Shown piece by piece: positions 55,251-63,691 of a stretch of DNA of 64,000 bases. The stretch's first letter is position 1. Each line of letters opens with the position of its first letter. The translations under genes were made by a program, and so were the position numbers. Below the pieces are notes generated by a model that made no database searches, was not told the origin of the DNA, and worked only from the letters and a program-made list of their open reading frames with translations. The DNA is from CAVURS01 sp963795385 (GTDB taxonomy: Bacteria > Actinomycetota > Actinomycetes > Actinomycetales > CAVURS01), in NCBI GenBank assembly GCA_963795385.1, contig CAWCHK010000003.1, forward strand, positions 496,001-560,000. Direction: 5' to 3'.

Positions 55251-56371
55251 GCCGGCCCACGGAGGCGCTGACGCTGGCCGGCAGCCTGATCGCCGCGGCC
55301 CTGACCGCGCACACCGCGGTGAACCTGCGTCGGCTGCGCCGGCCCGACCTGGCGGCCGCCCCCACCGGCGAGCCGGTCTCCGTGCTGCTCCCCGTCCGGG
55401 ACGAGGCCGACCAGGTCGAGGCCTGTCTCCGGTCGGCCCTCGCCGCGCTGGACCGGTGCGCGGCTGCGGCCGAGCTGGTGGTCCTCGACGACGGATCGAC
55501 GGACGGGACGGCCGACGTCGTACGCCGCGTCGCGGGATCCGACGCCCGGGTCCGGCTCGTCGGCGGCCGGCCGCTGCCGCGGGGCTGGCTGGGCAAGCCC
55601 CATGCCTGTCACCAGCTGGCCGAGGTTGCGGCCCCGGAGAGCAGCGTCCTCGTCTTCGTCGACGCCGACGTGCGGCTCGCGCCCATGGCCGTCGCGGCTG
55701 CGGTGGACCTGCTGCGGCGCAACGGCTTGGACGTCGTCTGCCCCTACCCACGCCAGCTGGCCGGGTCCGCCGCCGAGCGCTTGGTGCAGCCCCTCCTGCA
55801 GTGGTCCTGGCTGACGACCCTGCCGTTGCGCGTCGCCGAGCGGTCACCGCGCCGATCCTTGTCGGCGGGCAATGGTCAGTTCCTCGTCGTCGACCGGGAG
55901 GCCTACCATCGCGCCGGTGGGCATGCCGGTGTGCGCCAGGACGTGCTCGAGGACATCGCCCTCGTGCACGCCGTCAAGGCCAGCGGAGGCCGGGGTGGGA
56001 TGGCCGACGGCACCGATCTCGCGACCTGCCGGATGTACGACGGCTGGGCCGAGCTGCGGGACGGCTACGCCAAGTCGCTGTGGTCGGCCTTCGGCTCCCC
56101 CGCCGGCTCGGTCGGCGGCGGCGCCGTGCTCGGGCTGGCGTACGTCGTCCCTGCGCTGGCGGCTGCGCTGCGCCGCTCGCCGGTCGGGCTGGCCGGGTAC
56201 GCCGCCGCCGTCGCGGGCCGGGCACTGGTCGCGCGGCGTACCCGCTCCCGGGTCTGGCCGGACTCCCTCGCGCACCCGGCCTCCGTCCTGGTGCTGATCG
56301 GGCTGACCGGGCGCTCGTGGCGCGAGCACCGCCGGGGTGCTCTGACCTGGAAGGGGCGGCCCCTGCCCTGA
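55238..56371 (+). CDS. cruG: Family 2 glycosyltransferase of the CruG type
   Basis: 377 aa. One N-terminal hydrophobic helix is followed by a GT-A domain: VSVLLPVRDEADQVEACLRS, ELVVLDDGSTDGTADVV, VFVDADVRL (DxD), GNGQFLVVDREAYHRAGGH and the acceptor-side QDVLEDIALV. Two to three C-terminal hydrophobic segments follow. CruG transfers a sugar to the 2'-hydroxyl of carotenoids such as myxol in Synechococcus; donor and acceptor here are inferred from the company it keeps. GGGAG lies two bases before the ATG, which is within the cruF end, so translation is coupled. Confidence 0.85.
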   Translation: MERLSRPTEALTLAGSLIAAALTAHTAVNLRRLRRPDLAAAPTGEPVSVLLPVRDEADQVEACLRSALAALDRCAAAAELVVLDDGSTDGTADVVRRVAGSDARVRLVGGRPLPRGWLGKPHACHQLAEVAAPESSVLVFVDADVRLAPMAVAAAVDLLRRNGLDVVCPYPRQLAGSAAERLVQPLLQWSWLTTLPLRVAERSPRRSLSAGNGQFLVVDREAYHRAGGHAGVRQDVLEDIALVHAVKASGGRGGMADGTDLATCRMYDGWAELRDGYAKSLWSAFGSPAGSVGGGAVLGLAYVVPALAAALRRSPVGLAGYAAAVAGRALVARRTRSRVWPDSLAHPASVLVLIGLTGRSWREHRRGALTWKGRPLP

Positions 56372-56392
56372 CCGGCCCGCCGGCCGGCCGCC

Positions 56393-56398
56393 TAGACT
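56393..56398 (+). promoter_or_regulatory. Putative -10 element of the second CrtI-type desaturase
   Basis: TAGACT, eight bases before the GTG at 56407. It would give this gene its own leaderless transcript in addition to readthrough from cruG. Confidence 0.4.
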
Positions 56399-56406
56399 CC
56401 CGGCCC

Positions 56407-57915
56407 GTGGCCGAGGTCGTCGTCATCGGGGCCGGCATGGGCGGTCTCGCCGCCGCGGCCCGGCTGGCGACGCTCGGGCACCGGGTGACCGTCTGCGAGC
56501 AGTCGGGCCAGGTCGGCGGCAAGCTCGGCTGGTTCGAGCGGGACGGCTTCGGGTTCGACACCGGACCGTCGTTGCTCACCCTCCCCGCGGTCTACCGCGA
56601 CCTGTTCATCAAGACCGGTGCCCCGCTCGAGGGTGAGGTCGACCTCGTCGCCGTCGACCCGGTCTGCCACTACCGGTTCGCCGACGGCTTGGAGCTGGAC
56701 CTGCCCAACGCCTCTCGCGCCGGGGTGACCGCCGCCCTGGACGCGGCGTTCGGCCCGGGCACCGGCGCGGACTGGGCCCGCTTCATGGACCGCGCCGGGC
56801 GGATCTGGGACGCCACCCGCGGCCCGTTCCTGGAGTCGCCGCTCGACGGTGTCCGCGGCCTGCTGCGCGAGTCCCGCAAGGTCTCCGACCTGCGCACCGT
56901 CGCTCCCTGGCGCTCGCTGCGCGGACTCGGCCGGCACTACCTGCGGGATCCCCACCTGCGGACGCTGCTGGACCGCTATGCGACCTACACCGGCTCGGAC
57001 CCGCGGCGCGCTCCGGCCGCTCTCGCGACCGTGCCCTATGTCGAGCAGACCTTCGGGGCCTGGCACGTCCGGGGCGGCCTGCACCGGCTCGGCCTGGCTC
57101 TGCACCAACGAGTGGTGGACCGCCGCGTGGTCGTGCGCACGGGCACGACGGTCATCCGGGTCGAGACCGCCGCCGGCCGGGTCAGCGGCGTGCGGCTGGC
57201 CGACGGCCGCCGGTTGCCGGCCGACGTCGTCGTGTCCGACGTGGATGCCCGGGCGCTCTACACCGATCTGCTGGCGCCGCAACGACTCCCGCCGCTCGCC
57301 GCCCTGAACCGGGTGCAGCCGTCGCTGTCCGGCTTCGTGCTGCTGCTGGCCCTCAGGGGCCGCACCCCGGGGCTGGCGCATCACAGCGTCCTCTTCCCCT
57401 CGGAGTACGACGACGAGTTCGACTCGGTCTTCGGCACCGGCCCCCGTCGCGGGACGCCGCGCGCCGTTCCGGACCCGGCGATCTACATCTCGGCTCCGGA
57501 CGACCCGGCGATGCGACCGGACGGCGACCACGAGTCGTGGTTCGTGCTGGTCAACGCGCCGCGGCACACGCCGAACGACCCCAGCGCCGGCATCGACTGG
57601 GACGCGGCCGGCGTGGCTGGCACGTACGCCGCCCAGGTCCTCGATGTCATGGCGAATCGCGGGTACGACGTGCGGGATCGGTTGCTGTGGAAGGAGATTC
57701 GCACTCCCGCCGACCTCGAACGCGACACTGGCAGTGTCGGCGGCTCGATCTACGGCTCCTCCAGCAACGGCGCGCGCGCAGCGTTCCTGCGCCCGGCCAA
57801 CCGCTCCCCCGTCCCCGGCCTGTTCCTGGTCGGCGGATCCGCGCATCCCGGTGGCGGGCTGCCCCTCGTCGGCCTGTCAGCGGCGATCGTCGCCGATCTG
57901 GTCGGCCGGGCCTGA
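56407..57915 (+). CDS. CrtI/CrtD-type carotenoid desaturase (second copy)
   Basis: 502 aa. The FAD motif is GAGMGGLAAAARLATLGHRVTVCEQ at residues 8-13 and onward. GGKLGWFERDGFGFDTGPSLLTLP is typical of CrtI/CrtD/CrtN enzymes, and the C-terminal SVGGSIYGSSSNGARAAFLRPANRSPVPGLFLVGGSAHPGGGLPLVGLSAAIVADL is the conserved FAD-closing motif. A separate CrtI is encoded at 60757. With cruF and cruG alongside, the best guess is a CrtD-like 3,4-desaturase acting on the hydrated end, as in myxoxanthophyll formation. It could also be an additional phytoene desaturase. Intact. Confidence 0.88.
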   Translation: MAEVVVIGAGMGGLAAAARLATLGHRVTVCEQSGQVGGKLGWFERDGFGFDTGPSLLTLPAVYRDLFIKTGAPLEGEVDLVAVDPVCHYRFADGLELDLPNASRAGVTAALDAAFGPGTGADWARFMDRAGRIWDATRGPFLESPLDGVRGLLRESRKVSDLRTVAPWRSLRGLGRHYLRDPHLRTLLDRYATYTGSDPRRAPAALATVPYVEQTFGAWHVRGGLHRLGLALHQRVVDRRVVVRTGTTVIRVETAAGRVSGVRLADGRRLPADVVVSDVDARALYTDLLAPQRLPPLAALNRVQPSLSGFVLLLALRGRTPGLAHHSVLFPSEYDDEFDSVFGTGPRRGTPRAVPDPAIYISAPDDPAMRPDGDHESWFVLVNAPRHTPNDPSAGIDWDAAGVAGTYAAQVLDVMANRGYDVRDRLLWKEIRTPADLERDTGSVGGSIYGSSSNGARAAFLRPANRSPVPGLFLVGGSAHPGGGLPLVGLSAAIVADLVGRA

Positions 57916-57937
57916 CCAGCCGCTGCTGCCCGGCCCC

Positions 57938-58588
57938 TCAGCCGAGCCGGCGGCGCAGCGCGGCGGCGAGCTGGGCGAGCCCCACGAGCGCCGTCCCGGC
58001 TCCGGCCGCGGCGCCGACGGTCGCCAGGTCAGCCGCCCGCCCCGTGAGGACCCCGCAGGCCTCGAGCGCGAATGCCGACACGACGATCCGGGTCGGCCGC
58101 TCCCCCACCGTGACCACGTCCACCGGGCCGCCCAGCAGCACCTGCCCCCGAGCCCGGGCGTACTCGGCCAGGAAGCCCAGGCCCACCCACGACAGGGCGA
58201 GCCACCCGGGAGCGCCGAGCGCCCACAGCGCCACCCCGTACGCCGCGTCAGCGACCCGGTCACAGACGGCGTCGAGCAGGGCGCCCGTCCGGGTGACCCG
58301 GTCGGACAGGACGGCCACAGCCCCGTCCAGGTTGTCGACGAGCCCGGACAGGACGACCAGAACCGTTGCCAGCAATGGCCATCGGGCGCCCTGGCCGGCA
58401 GTGACCGGGACGGCCACGGCCAGCAGCAGGCCGAGCAGGGTGATGGCTCCCGGGGCGATGCCGGCCGCGGCCAGCGGCCGGCCCAGGGCGTACGACACGG
58501 CCAGCCACCCGCGCACGAACGGCACCGCGGCCGGGTCGATGCCCTCGTGCAGCTCGGACCAGCGGCGCAGGTACTCCTCGCGGGTCAT
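57938..58588 (-). CDS. CDP-alcohol phosphatidyltransferase family protein
   Basis: 216 aa with about six membrane segments. The catalytic motif is near residue 95: DNLDGAVAVLSDRVTRTGALLDAVCD. It keeps all four Asp positions and both Gly of the D-xx-DG-xx-AR-x8-G-xxx-D-xxx-D motif but has Val where Arg is expected. Members transfer phosphatidyl or phospho-alcohol groups from CDP-linked donors; the acceptor is unknown. The frame also has a GTG at 58597. It lies 20 bases after metF and probably shares its transcript. Confidence 0.82.
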   Translation of the reverse strand: MTREEYLRRWSELHEGIDPAAVPFVRGWLAVSYALGRPLAAAGIAPGAITLLGLLLAVAVPVTAGQGARWPLLATVLVVLSGLVDNLDGAVAVLSDRVTRTGALLDAVCDRVADAAYGVALWALGAPGWLALSWVGLGFLAEYARARGQVLLGGPVDVVTVGERPTRIVVSAFALEACGVLTGRAADLATVGAAAGAGTALVGLAQLAAALRRRLG

Positions 58589-58607
58589 GGCGACCACCGG
58601 GGACTCG

Positions 58608-59552
58608 TCACGAGCCGGAACGCACGCCGGCCAGCCCGAGCCGCTCGAAGATCTCCAACGACGACGTCGAGCGGTTCAGCGTGATGAAGTGCAGCCCGGG
58701 CACCCCCTCGTCGAGCAGGCGCCGGCAGAGCGCGGTCGCCGCCTCGACGCCGATCGCGCGCACCGCGTCGGGGTCGTCCTGCACCGCGTGCAGCCGGTCG
58801 GCCAGGTCCGACGGGAAGGTCGCATTGGACAGCACCGCGAACCGCTCGATCTGCCCGACGTTCGTGACCGGCATGATCCCCGGGATGATCGGCACGTCGC
58901 AGCCCGCGGCCACGACCCGGTCGCGCAGCCGGAGGTAGTCCTCGGCCTGGAAGAACATCTGGGTGATGGCGAAGTCCGCTCCCGCGCGGATCTTGCGGAC
59001 GAAGTGGTCGATCTCGCTGTCCCAGTCCGGCGAGCGCGGGTGACGCTCCGGGAAGGCCGCGACCCCCACGCAGAAGTCGCCCGCGGCCTTGATCAGCGCG
59101 ACCAGCTCCTCGGCGTACTCCAGCCCCTCGGGGTGGCGCACCCAGTCCGCCTGCGGGTCACCGGGGGGATCGCCCCGCAGCGCGAGGACGTTGCGGACGC
59201 CGGCAGCGGCGAACCCGCCCACGATCCGGCGCAGCTCCTGGACCGAGTGGTCGACGGCCGTCAGGTGCCCGACCGGGGTCAGGGTGGTGTCCGTGGCCAT
59301 CCGCTCCACCACGCCGAGCGTGCGCTCGCGGGTCGACCCACCGGCCCCGTACGTGACGGACACGAAGGTCGGCCGCAGGGGCTCCAGCCGCCGGATCGCC
59401 TCCCACAGGGTGCGCTCGCCGGCGTCGGTCTTGGGCGGGAAGAACTCGAACGAGTACGACGGCACGCCGGCCGCGATCAGCTCGCCGAGGCTCTCGCGGA
59501 CGGTCTGGACGGGATCCCCGAGGCCTTGCACGGACCCCCGCGTGCGCACCAT
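58608..59552 (-). CDS. metF: Methylenetetrahydrofolate reductase
   Basis: 314 aa TIM-barrel flavoprotein. It reduces 5,10-methylene-THF to 5-methyl-THF for methionine synthesis. SFEFFPPKTDAGERTLWEAI is the N-terminal motif with the catalytic Glu; FVSVTYGAGGSTRERT, VLALRGDPPGD, FAITQMFFQAEDYLRL and IPGIMPVTNVGQIERF follow in the usual order. TACCCT stands six bases before the ATG (leaderless). Divergent from idsA with 80 bases between start codons. Confidence 0.96.
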   Translation of the reverse strand: MVRTRGSVQGLGDPVQTVRESLGELIAAGVPSYSFEFFPPKTDAGERTLWEAIRRLEPLRPTFVSVTYGAGGSTRERTLGVVERMATDTTLTPVGHLTAVDHSVQELRRIVGGFAAAGVRNVLALRGDPPGDPQADWVRHPEGLEYAEELVALIKAAGDFCVGVAAFPERHPRSPDWDSEIDHFVRKIRAGADFAITQMFFQAEDYLRLRDRVVAAGCDVPIIPGIMPVTNVGQIERFAVLSNATFPSDLADRLHAVQDDPDAVRAIGVEAATALCRRLLDEGVPGLHFITLNRSTSSLEIFERLGLAGVRSGS

Positions 59553-59558
59553 CCGACC

Positions 59559-59564
59559 AGGGTA
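59559..59564 (-). promoter_or_regulatory. Putative -10 element of metF
   Basis: TACCCT on the minus strand, six bases before the ATG at 59552. Confidence 0.5.
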
Positions 59565-59620
59565 GGGGCGGCGTGAACCGATCTGCCGTGCTCGCTCACC
59601 CCTCGAACATCCCGAGCACT

Positions 59621-59626
59621 TACGCT
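59621..59626 (+). promoter_or_regulatory. Putative -10 element of idsA-crtI
   Basis: TACGCT, six bases before the GTG at 59633. It selects this GTG over an in-frame start at 59573. Confidence 0.5.
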
Positions 59627-59632
59627 CGACCT

Positions 59633-60757
59633 GTGGAAACCGTGCCGGTGTCGCCGCTCGCGCAGCGACGTGCGTCCGCGCCCGGCGACCCCCTCGACGT
59701 CGAGGACCTGCGGGCCCGGGTCCAGAAGTCGCTCGACGACCACCTCACCCGCCAGGCGCAGCGGCTGGAGGAGGTGGGGCCGGACCTGAGCCTGCTGCTC
59801 GACGGCATCCGCGATCTGCTCTCCGGCGGCAAGCGGCTCCGGGCGGCCTTCTGCTACTGGGCCTGGCGGGGCGCCGGGGGCGAGGACTGCGACCAGATCG
59901 TCACGGCGGCCAGCGGTCTCGAGTGCTTCCAGGCCGCGGCGCTCCTGCACGACGACGTGATGGACGGCAGCGACACCCGGCGCGGCCGGCCGGCCCTCCA
60001 TCGCCGGATCGCCACCCTGCACACCGAGCTGGGCTGGACCGGGGACAGCGAGCGGTTCGGGGAGTCGGCGGCCATCCTGGCCGGCGATCTGTGCCTGTCA
60101 TGGAGCGACGAGCTGCTGTCCACCAGCGGGCTCAGCCCCGCGGCGGTGGCCGCCGGCCGGCCGGTCTTCGACACCATGCGCACCCAGCTGATGGGCGGTC
60201 AGTACCTGGACGTCCTCGAGCAGGCCATCGCCGACCAGCACGGCGGCGCCGACGTCGACCGCGCCCTCCAGGTGCTGCGCTACAAGTCGGCGAAGTACAC
60301 CGTCGAGCACCCGCTGCTGCTCGGCGCGGCCATGGCTGGCGCCCGGCCGGACCTGCTCGCCGGTCTCTCGGCATACGGGCTCCCTCTCGGGGAGGCGTTC
60401 CAGCTCCGTGACGACGTCCTCGGCGTCTTCGGCGACCCGGACGTCACCGGCAAGCCGGCGGGTGACGACGTCCGGGAGGGCAAGCGGACCGTGCTGGTCG
60501 CGCAGGTGGGCCGCCTCGGCTCGGCCGACCAGCAGGAGGAGGTACGCCGGCGCCTCGGCGACCCGGCCCTCGACGACGACGGCGTCGCCTCGGTCCGGGA
60601 GGCCATCGTGGCCAGCGGCGCCCTGGCCGCCGTCGAGGCGATGATCGACTCCAGGGCCCGCGAGTCCGCCCGCGCCCTGGCCGGCAGCCCGATCAGCCAG
60701 CCGGCCCGGGACGTGCTCGCGGCACTGATCGACACGGCCACCTCGCGGCAGGCCTGA
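59633..60757 (+). CDS. idsA: Polyprenyl (geranylgeranyl) diphosphate synthase
   Basis: 374 aa. It condenses IPP with allylic diphosphates to make the C20 precursor of carotenoids. The first Asp-rich motif is DDVMD at residues 107-111, preceded by GLECFQAAALLH, and the second is DDVLGVFGD beginning at residue 260. GGKRLRAAFCYWAW near residue 65 binds IPP. The first Asp-rich motif is preceded by small residues, which suits C20 or longer products; the exact chain length is not readable by eye. The ORF stop overlaps the crtI start as TGATG, so the gene belongs to the carotenoid operon. MEP precursors would come from dxs at the other end. Confidence 0.9.
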   Translation: METVPVSPLAQRRASAPGDPLDVEDLRARVQKSLDDHLTRQAQRLEEVGPDLSLLLDGIRDLLSGGKRLRAAFCYWAWRGAGGEDCDQIVTAASGLECFQAAALLHDDVMDGSDTRRGRPALHRRIATLHTELGWTGDSERFGESAAILAGDLCLSWSDELLSTSGLSPAAVAAGRPVFDTMRTQLMGGQYLDVLEQAIADQHGGADVDRALQVLRYKSAKYTVEHPLLLGAAMAGARPDLLAGLSAYGLPLGEAFQLRDDVLGVFGDPDVTGKPAGDDVREGKRTVLVAQVGRLGSADQQEEVRRRLGDPALDDDGVASVREAIVASGALAAVEAMIDSRARESARALAGSPISQPARDVLAALIDTATSRQA

Positions 60758-62292
60758 TGTCCGCTCGCCTGCGCCGCGGCCGGCGGGTCAGCGGCCCCAC
60801 CGACCGCGTCGTCGTGGTGGGCGCGGGCCTGGCCGGGCTGTCGGCCGCGATGCGACTGGCCGCGGCCGGCCGGCAGGTGACGGTGCTCGAGGCCGCCTCG
60901 GTCCCAGGCGGCCGGGCCGGGCTGCTGGAGCTGGCCGCGCCGGACGGGGCGGGCACCTACCGGGTCGACCCGGGCCCGACCGTCCTGACCATGCCCGGCC
61001 TGATCCAGGACTGCTTCGACGGGCTCGGCGAGCGGATGGAGGACTGGCTCGAGCTGCGCCGCGTGGAGCCTGCCTACCGGGCCCACTTCGCGGACGGCAC
61101 CCGGCTCGACCTGCACACCGACGTCGACGCGATGGCCACCGAGATCGCCGCCGTCTGCGGCGGCGACAACGCCGCGGGCTTCCGGCGCTACGTCGACTTC
61201 GTCACCCGGCTCTACCGCTGGGAGATGCGCAGCTTCATCGACCGCAACATCGACTCGCCCCTCGACCTCGTGCGGCCGGACCTGGCCCGCCTGGCGGCGG
61301 CCGGTGGCTTCCGCCGCCTCGCACCGGTGCTCGCGTCGTACCTGCCGGACGAGCGTCTGCAGCGGGTGTTCGGCTTCCAGGCGATGTACGCCGGGCTGTC
61401 GCCGTACGAGGCCTTGGCGATCTACGCGGTGATCTCCTACATGGATTCCGTTGCGGGAGTGTGGTTCCCGCGGGGCGGCATGCACGCGGTGCCGGAGGCG
61501 ATGGCGGCGGCCGCAGCTGCTCACGGTGTGAAGATCAGCTACGACACGACGGTCGCCGAGGTCGAGCGACGGGGCGACCGCGCGGTCGCCGTCCGGACGA
61601 CGGACGGCGAGCGGGTGCCGGCCGACGCGGTCGTGCTGACCGCCGACCTGCCGGTCGCCTACCGCGAACTCCTCGGCCACACCCCGAGCCGGGTCCGCCG
61701 GCAGCGCTACTCGCCCTCCTGCTGGCTGCTGCTGGCCGGGTCGCGCCGGCACTACGCGGGTGCCGCGCACCACGAGATCCACTTCGGCTCGGCGTGGAGG
61801 CGCACCTTCGAGGAGATCCTCGGGGGCCGGCTGCAGACAGACCCGTCGCTGCTCGTGAGCACCCCGACGATCACCGACCCCGACCTCGCGCCGGAGGGCC
61901 GAGCGGTCTACTACGTCCTCGTGCCGACGCCGAACCTCGACTCCCCCGTGGACTGGCATCGGGTCGGTCCGGCCTACCGGGAGCACGTGCTGGAGCAGCT
62001 GGCGAGCCGCGGCTACGACGGCTTCGCCGAGGGGATCGAGGTCGAGGCGGTGCGCACGCCGCTGGACTGGGCCGCCCAAGGCCTGGAGCGCGGCACGCCG
62101 TTCGCGGCCGCGCACACCTTCGGCCAGACCGGGCCGTTCCGGCCGGCCAACCTGGTCGGCGCCAACATCGCCTTCGCCGGTTCGGGGACCGTGCCCGGGG
62201 TCGGCGTGCCGATGGTGCTGGTCAGCGGGCGGCTCGCGGCCGAGCGGATCGTCGGCCCCGACCCGTCGTACCGCTCCCGCGCCTGGCTCTGA
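60757..62292 (+). CDS. crtI: Phytoene desaturase
   Basis: 511 aa. The FAD motif GAGLAGLSAAMRLAAAGRQVTVLEAASVPGGRAG begins at residue 22. YRVDPGPTVLTMPGLIQDCF and WFPRGGMHAVPEAMAAAAAAHG are typical of CrtI, and the C-terminal end has GTPFAAAHTFGQTGPFRPANLVGANIAFAGSGTVPGVGVPMVLVSGRLAAERI. CrtI converts phytoene to lycopene. Its ATG overlaps the idsA stop. Followed by a 92-base gap containing a 9-bp repeat, then crtB. Confidence 0.92.
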   Translation: MSARLRRGRRVSGPTDRVVVVGAGLAGLSAAMRLAAAGRQVTVLEAASVPGGRAGLLELAAPDGAGTYRVDPGPTVLTMPGLIQDCFDGLGERMEDWLELRRVEPAYRAHFADGTRLDLHTDVDAMATEIAAVCGGDNAAGFRRYVDFVTRLYRWEMRSFIDRNIDSPLDLVRPDLARLAAAGGFRRLAPVLASYLPDERLQRVFGFQAMYAGLSPYEALAIYAVISYMDSVAGVWFPRGGMHAVPEAMAAAAAAHGVKISYDTTVAEVERRGDRAVAVRTTDGERVPADAVVLTADLPVAYRELLGHTPSRVRRQRYSPSCWLLLAGSRRHYAGAAHHEIHFGSAWRRTFEEILGGRLQTDPSLLVSTPTITDPDLAPEGRAVYYVLVPTPNLDSPVDWHRVGPAYREHVLEQLASRGYDGFAEGIEVEAVRTPLDWAAQGLERGTPFAAAHTFGQTGPFRPANLVGANIAFAGSGTVPGVGVPMVLVSGRLAAERIVGPDPSYRSRAWL

Positions 62293-62310
62293 CCCGCCGC
62301 CGGCTCGACC

Positions 62311-62337
62311 GCTTCGACGGCTTCGACGGCTTCGACG
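62311..62337 (+). repeat. Tandem repeat, three copies of GCTTCGACG
   Basis: Three identical 9-bp units in the short crtI-crtB intergenic region. It is the only one of the three 9-bp arrays that is non-coding. Confidence 0.85.
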
Positions 62338-62393
62338 ACCCGGAACCGCGCCGGGGAGGCAACCGGACGCCGGCGGGCCGGAGAATGGCTCAC

Positions 62394-63323
62394 GTGAGAG
62401 CCCCCGCGCACGGCCACGCCCTGGATGCCGCCGGCATCCACGAGCCAGGCCTGCGCGCGGCCTACGAGTTCTGCCGCCAGGTGGCCGCCGAGCACGGCAA
62501 GACCTACTACCTGGCGACCTGGCTGCTCCCGCCCGCCAAGCGCCCGCACGTCTGGGCGCTGTACGGCTTCGCCCGCTGGGCCGACGAGTTCGTCGACTCG
62601 GTCTCCCACCCCGACCCCGAGGGCCTGCTGACCTGGGGCAAGCAGGCCGTCTACGACCTGGCCCGCGGTACGTCCGACGACCCGGTCATCGCCGCCGCTG
62701 CGCACACCGTGCACCTCCTCGACATCGACCTCGCACTGTTCGAGGCGTTCCTGGCCTCGATGCGGATGGACATCACGGTGACCGGGTACGAGACCTACGC
62801 CGACCTGCAGGGCTACACCCGTGGCTCAGCCATGGTGATCGGCCTGATGATGCTGCCGGTCCTGGGTCCGCTGGGGCCCGAGGCCGCGGCACCCGCGGAG
62901 GCGCTGGGCGAGGCCTTCCAGCTGACCAACTTCATCCGGGACGTCGGCGAGGACCTGGCCCGCGGCCGGATCTACCTGCCGCAGGAGGACCTCGACGCGT
63001 TCGGCGTCACGCGGACCGACCTCGCTGCCGGCGTCGTCACCGGCCCGATCCGCGCTCTGCTCGGCTTCGAGATCGCCCGCACCCGAATGCTGTACGAAGC
63101 GGCCCGGCCCGGCGTCGCCCTGGTGCATCCCACCAGCCGGCCCTGCCTGCGCACGGCGATCGAGCTCTACGGCGGCATCCTCGACGAGGTCGAGCGGGGC
63201 GACTACCAGGTCCTGAGCCGCCGGGTGAGCGTGCCGAAGCGCCGCCGCCTCGGCGTCGCCGCGCCGGCGTACCTCAGCGCGCTCGGCGCCCGTCGCGAGG
63301 TCGCGCGCTGGCGGCACGCCTGA
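62394..63323 (+). CDS. crtB: Phytoene synthase
   Basis: 309 aa. It joins two GGPP molecules head to head to phytoene. Substrate-Mg2+ motifs: ADEFVD with Asp64 and Asp68, and NFIRDVGEDLARGRIYLPQEDL with Asp183 and Asp187. YEFCRQVAAEHGKTYYLATWLLPPAKR at the N-terminus is the squalene/phytoene synthase family opening. GAGAAT seven bases before the GTG at 62394 favours this start; an ATG at 62385 is in frame but has its GGAG only one base away. Its 3' end overlaps the convergent crtYd by about 50 bases. Confidence 0.93.
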   Translation: MRAPAHGHALDAAGIHEPGLRAAYEFCRQVAAEHGKTYYLATWLLPPAKRPHVWALYGFARWADEFVDSVSHPDPEGLLTWGKQAVYDLARGTSDDPVIAAAAHTVHLLDIDLALFEAFLASMRMDITVTGYETYADLQGYTRGSAMVIGLMMLPVLGPLGPEAAAPAEALGEAFQLTNFIRDVGEDLARGRIYLPQEDLDAFGVTRTDLAAGVVTGPIRALLGFEIARTRMLYEAARPGVALVHPTSRPCLRTAIELYGGILDEVERGDYQVLSRRVSVPKRRRLGVAAPAYLSALGARREVARWRHA

Positions 63324-63691
63324 CCTCGCGCCTGGCCTCCCGATCGGCCCCCCGATCCGCCTCGCGCTGGACGCCGCGCCGGCCCCAGAACACCCACCAG
63401 GCCAGGGTCTGCAGCACCAGGCAGAAGCCGAAGCCGAGGTCCTCCACCGGCGCGTAGAGCAGACGTCCGGAGCCGAAGGCCACCGCTGTGGACCCGCCGA
63501 CGACCGCGCCGCCGTCGTACCGGACGATCCCGCGTCCGGTCAGCCATCCGTTGGTCAGCAGCTGGAAGGCCAGCACGATCGCGTACGCCACCCAGAACGC
63601 CCGCCGGGTCAGCAGCCGGGTCCGCAGCACGGCCAGGTCCAGCACCAGGGACACCGCGATGCCCGACCACCACCAGCGCGGTGTAGCTCAC
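63274..63691 (-). CDS. crtYd: Lycopene cyclase subunit (CrtYd-like), one frameshift
   Basis: About 139 codons after repair, with three membrane segments. The N-terminus VSYTALVVVG is in one frame. An extra G in GGGC near 63662-63664 leads to IAVSLVLDLAVLRTRLLTRRAFWVAYAIVLAFQLLTNGWLTGRGIVRYD and VEDLGFGFCLVLQTLAWWVFWG, the CrtYd pattern with its PxE-D type motif (APVEDLGFG). The GTG overlaps the crtYc stop as GTGA. With CrtYc it forms the small heterodimeric cyclase that closes a beta- or epsilon-ring on lycopene in actinobacteria. The basic tail runs into the 3' end of crtB. Confidence 0.85.

Noticed and set aside
59573..59632. Longer idsA start
   Set aside because: The extra 20 residues do not look like the family and would place the start before the TACGCT promoter hexamer.
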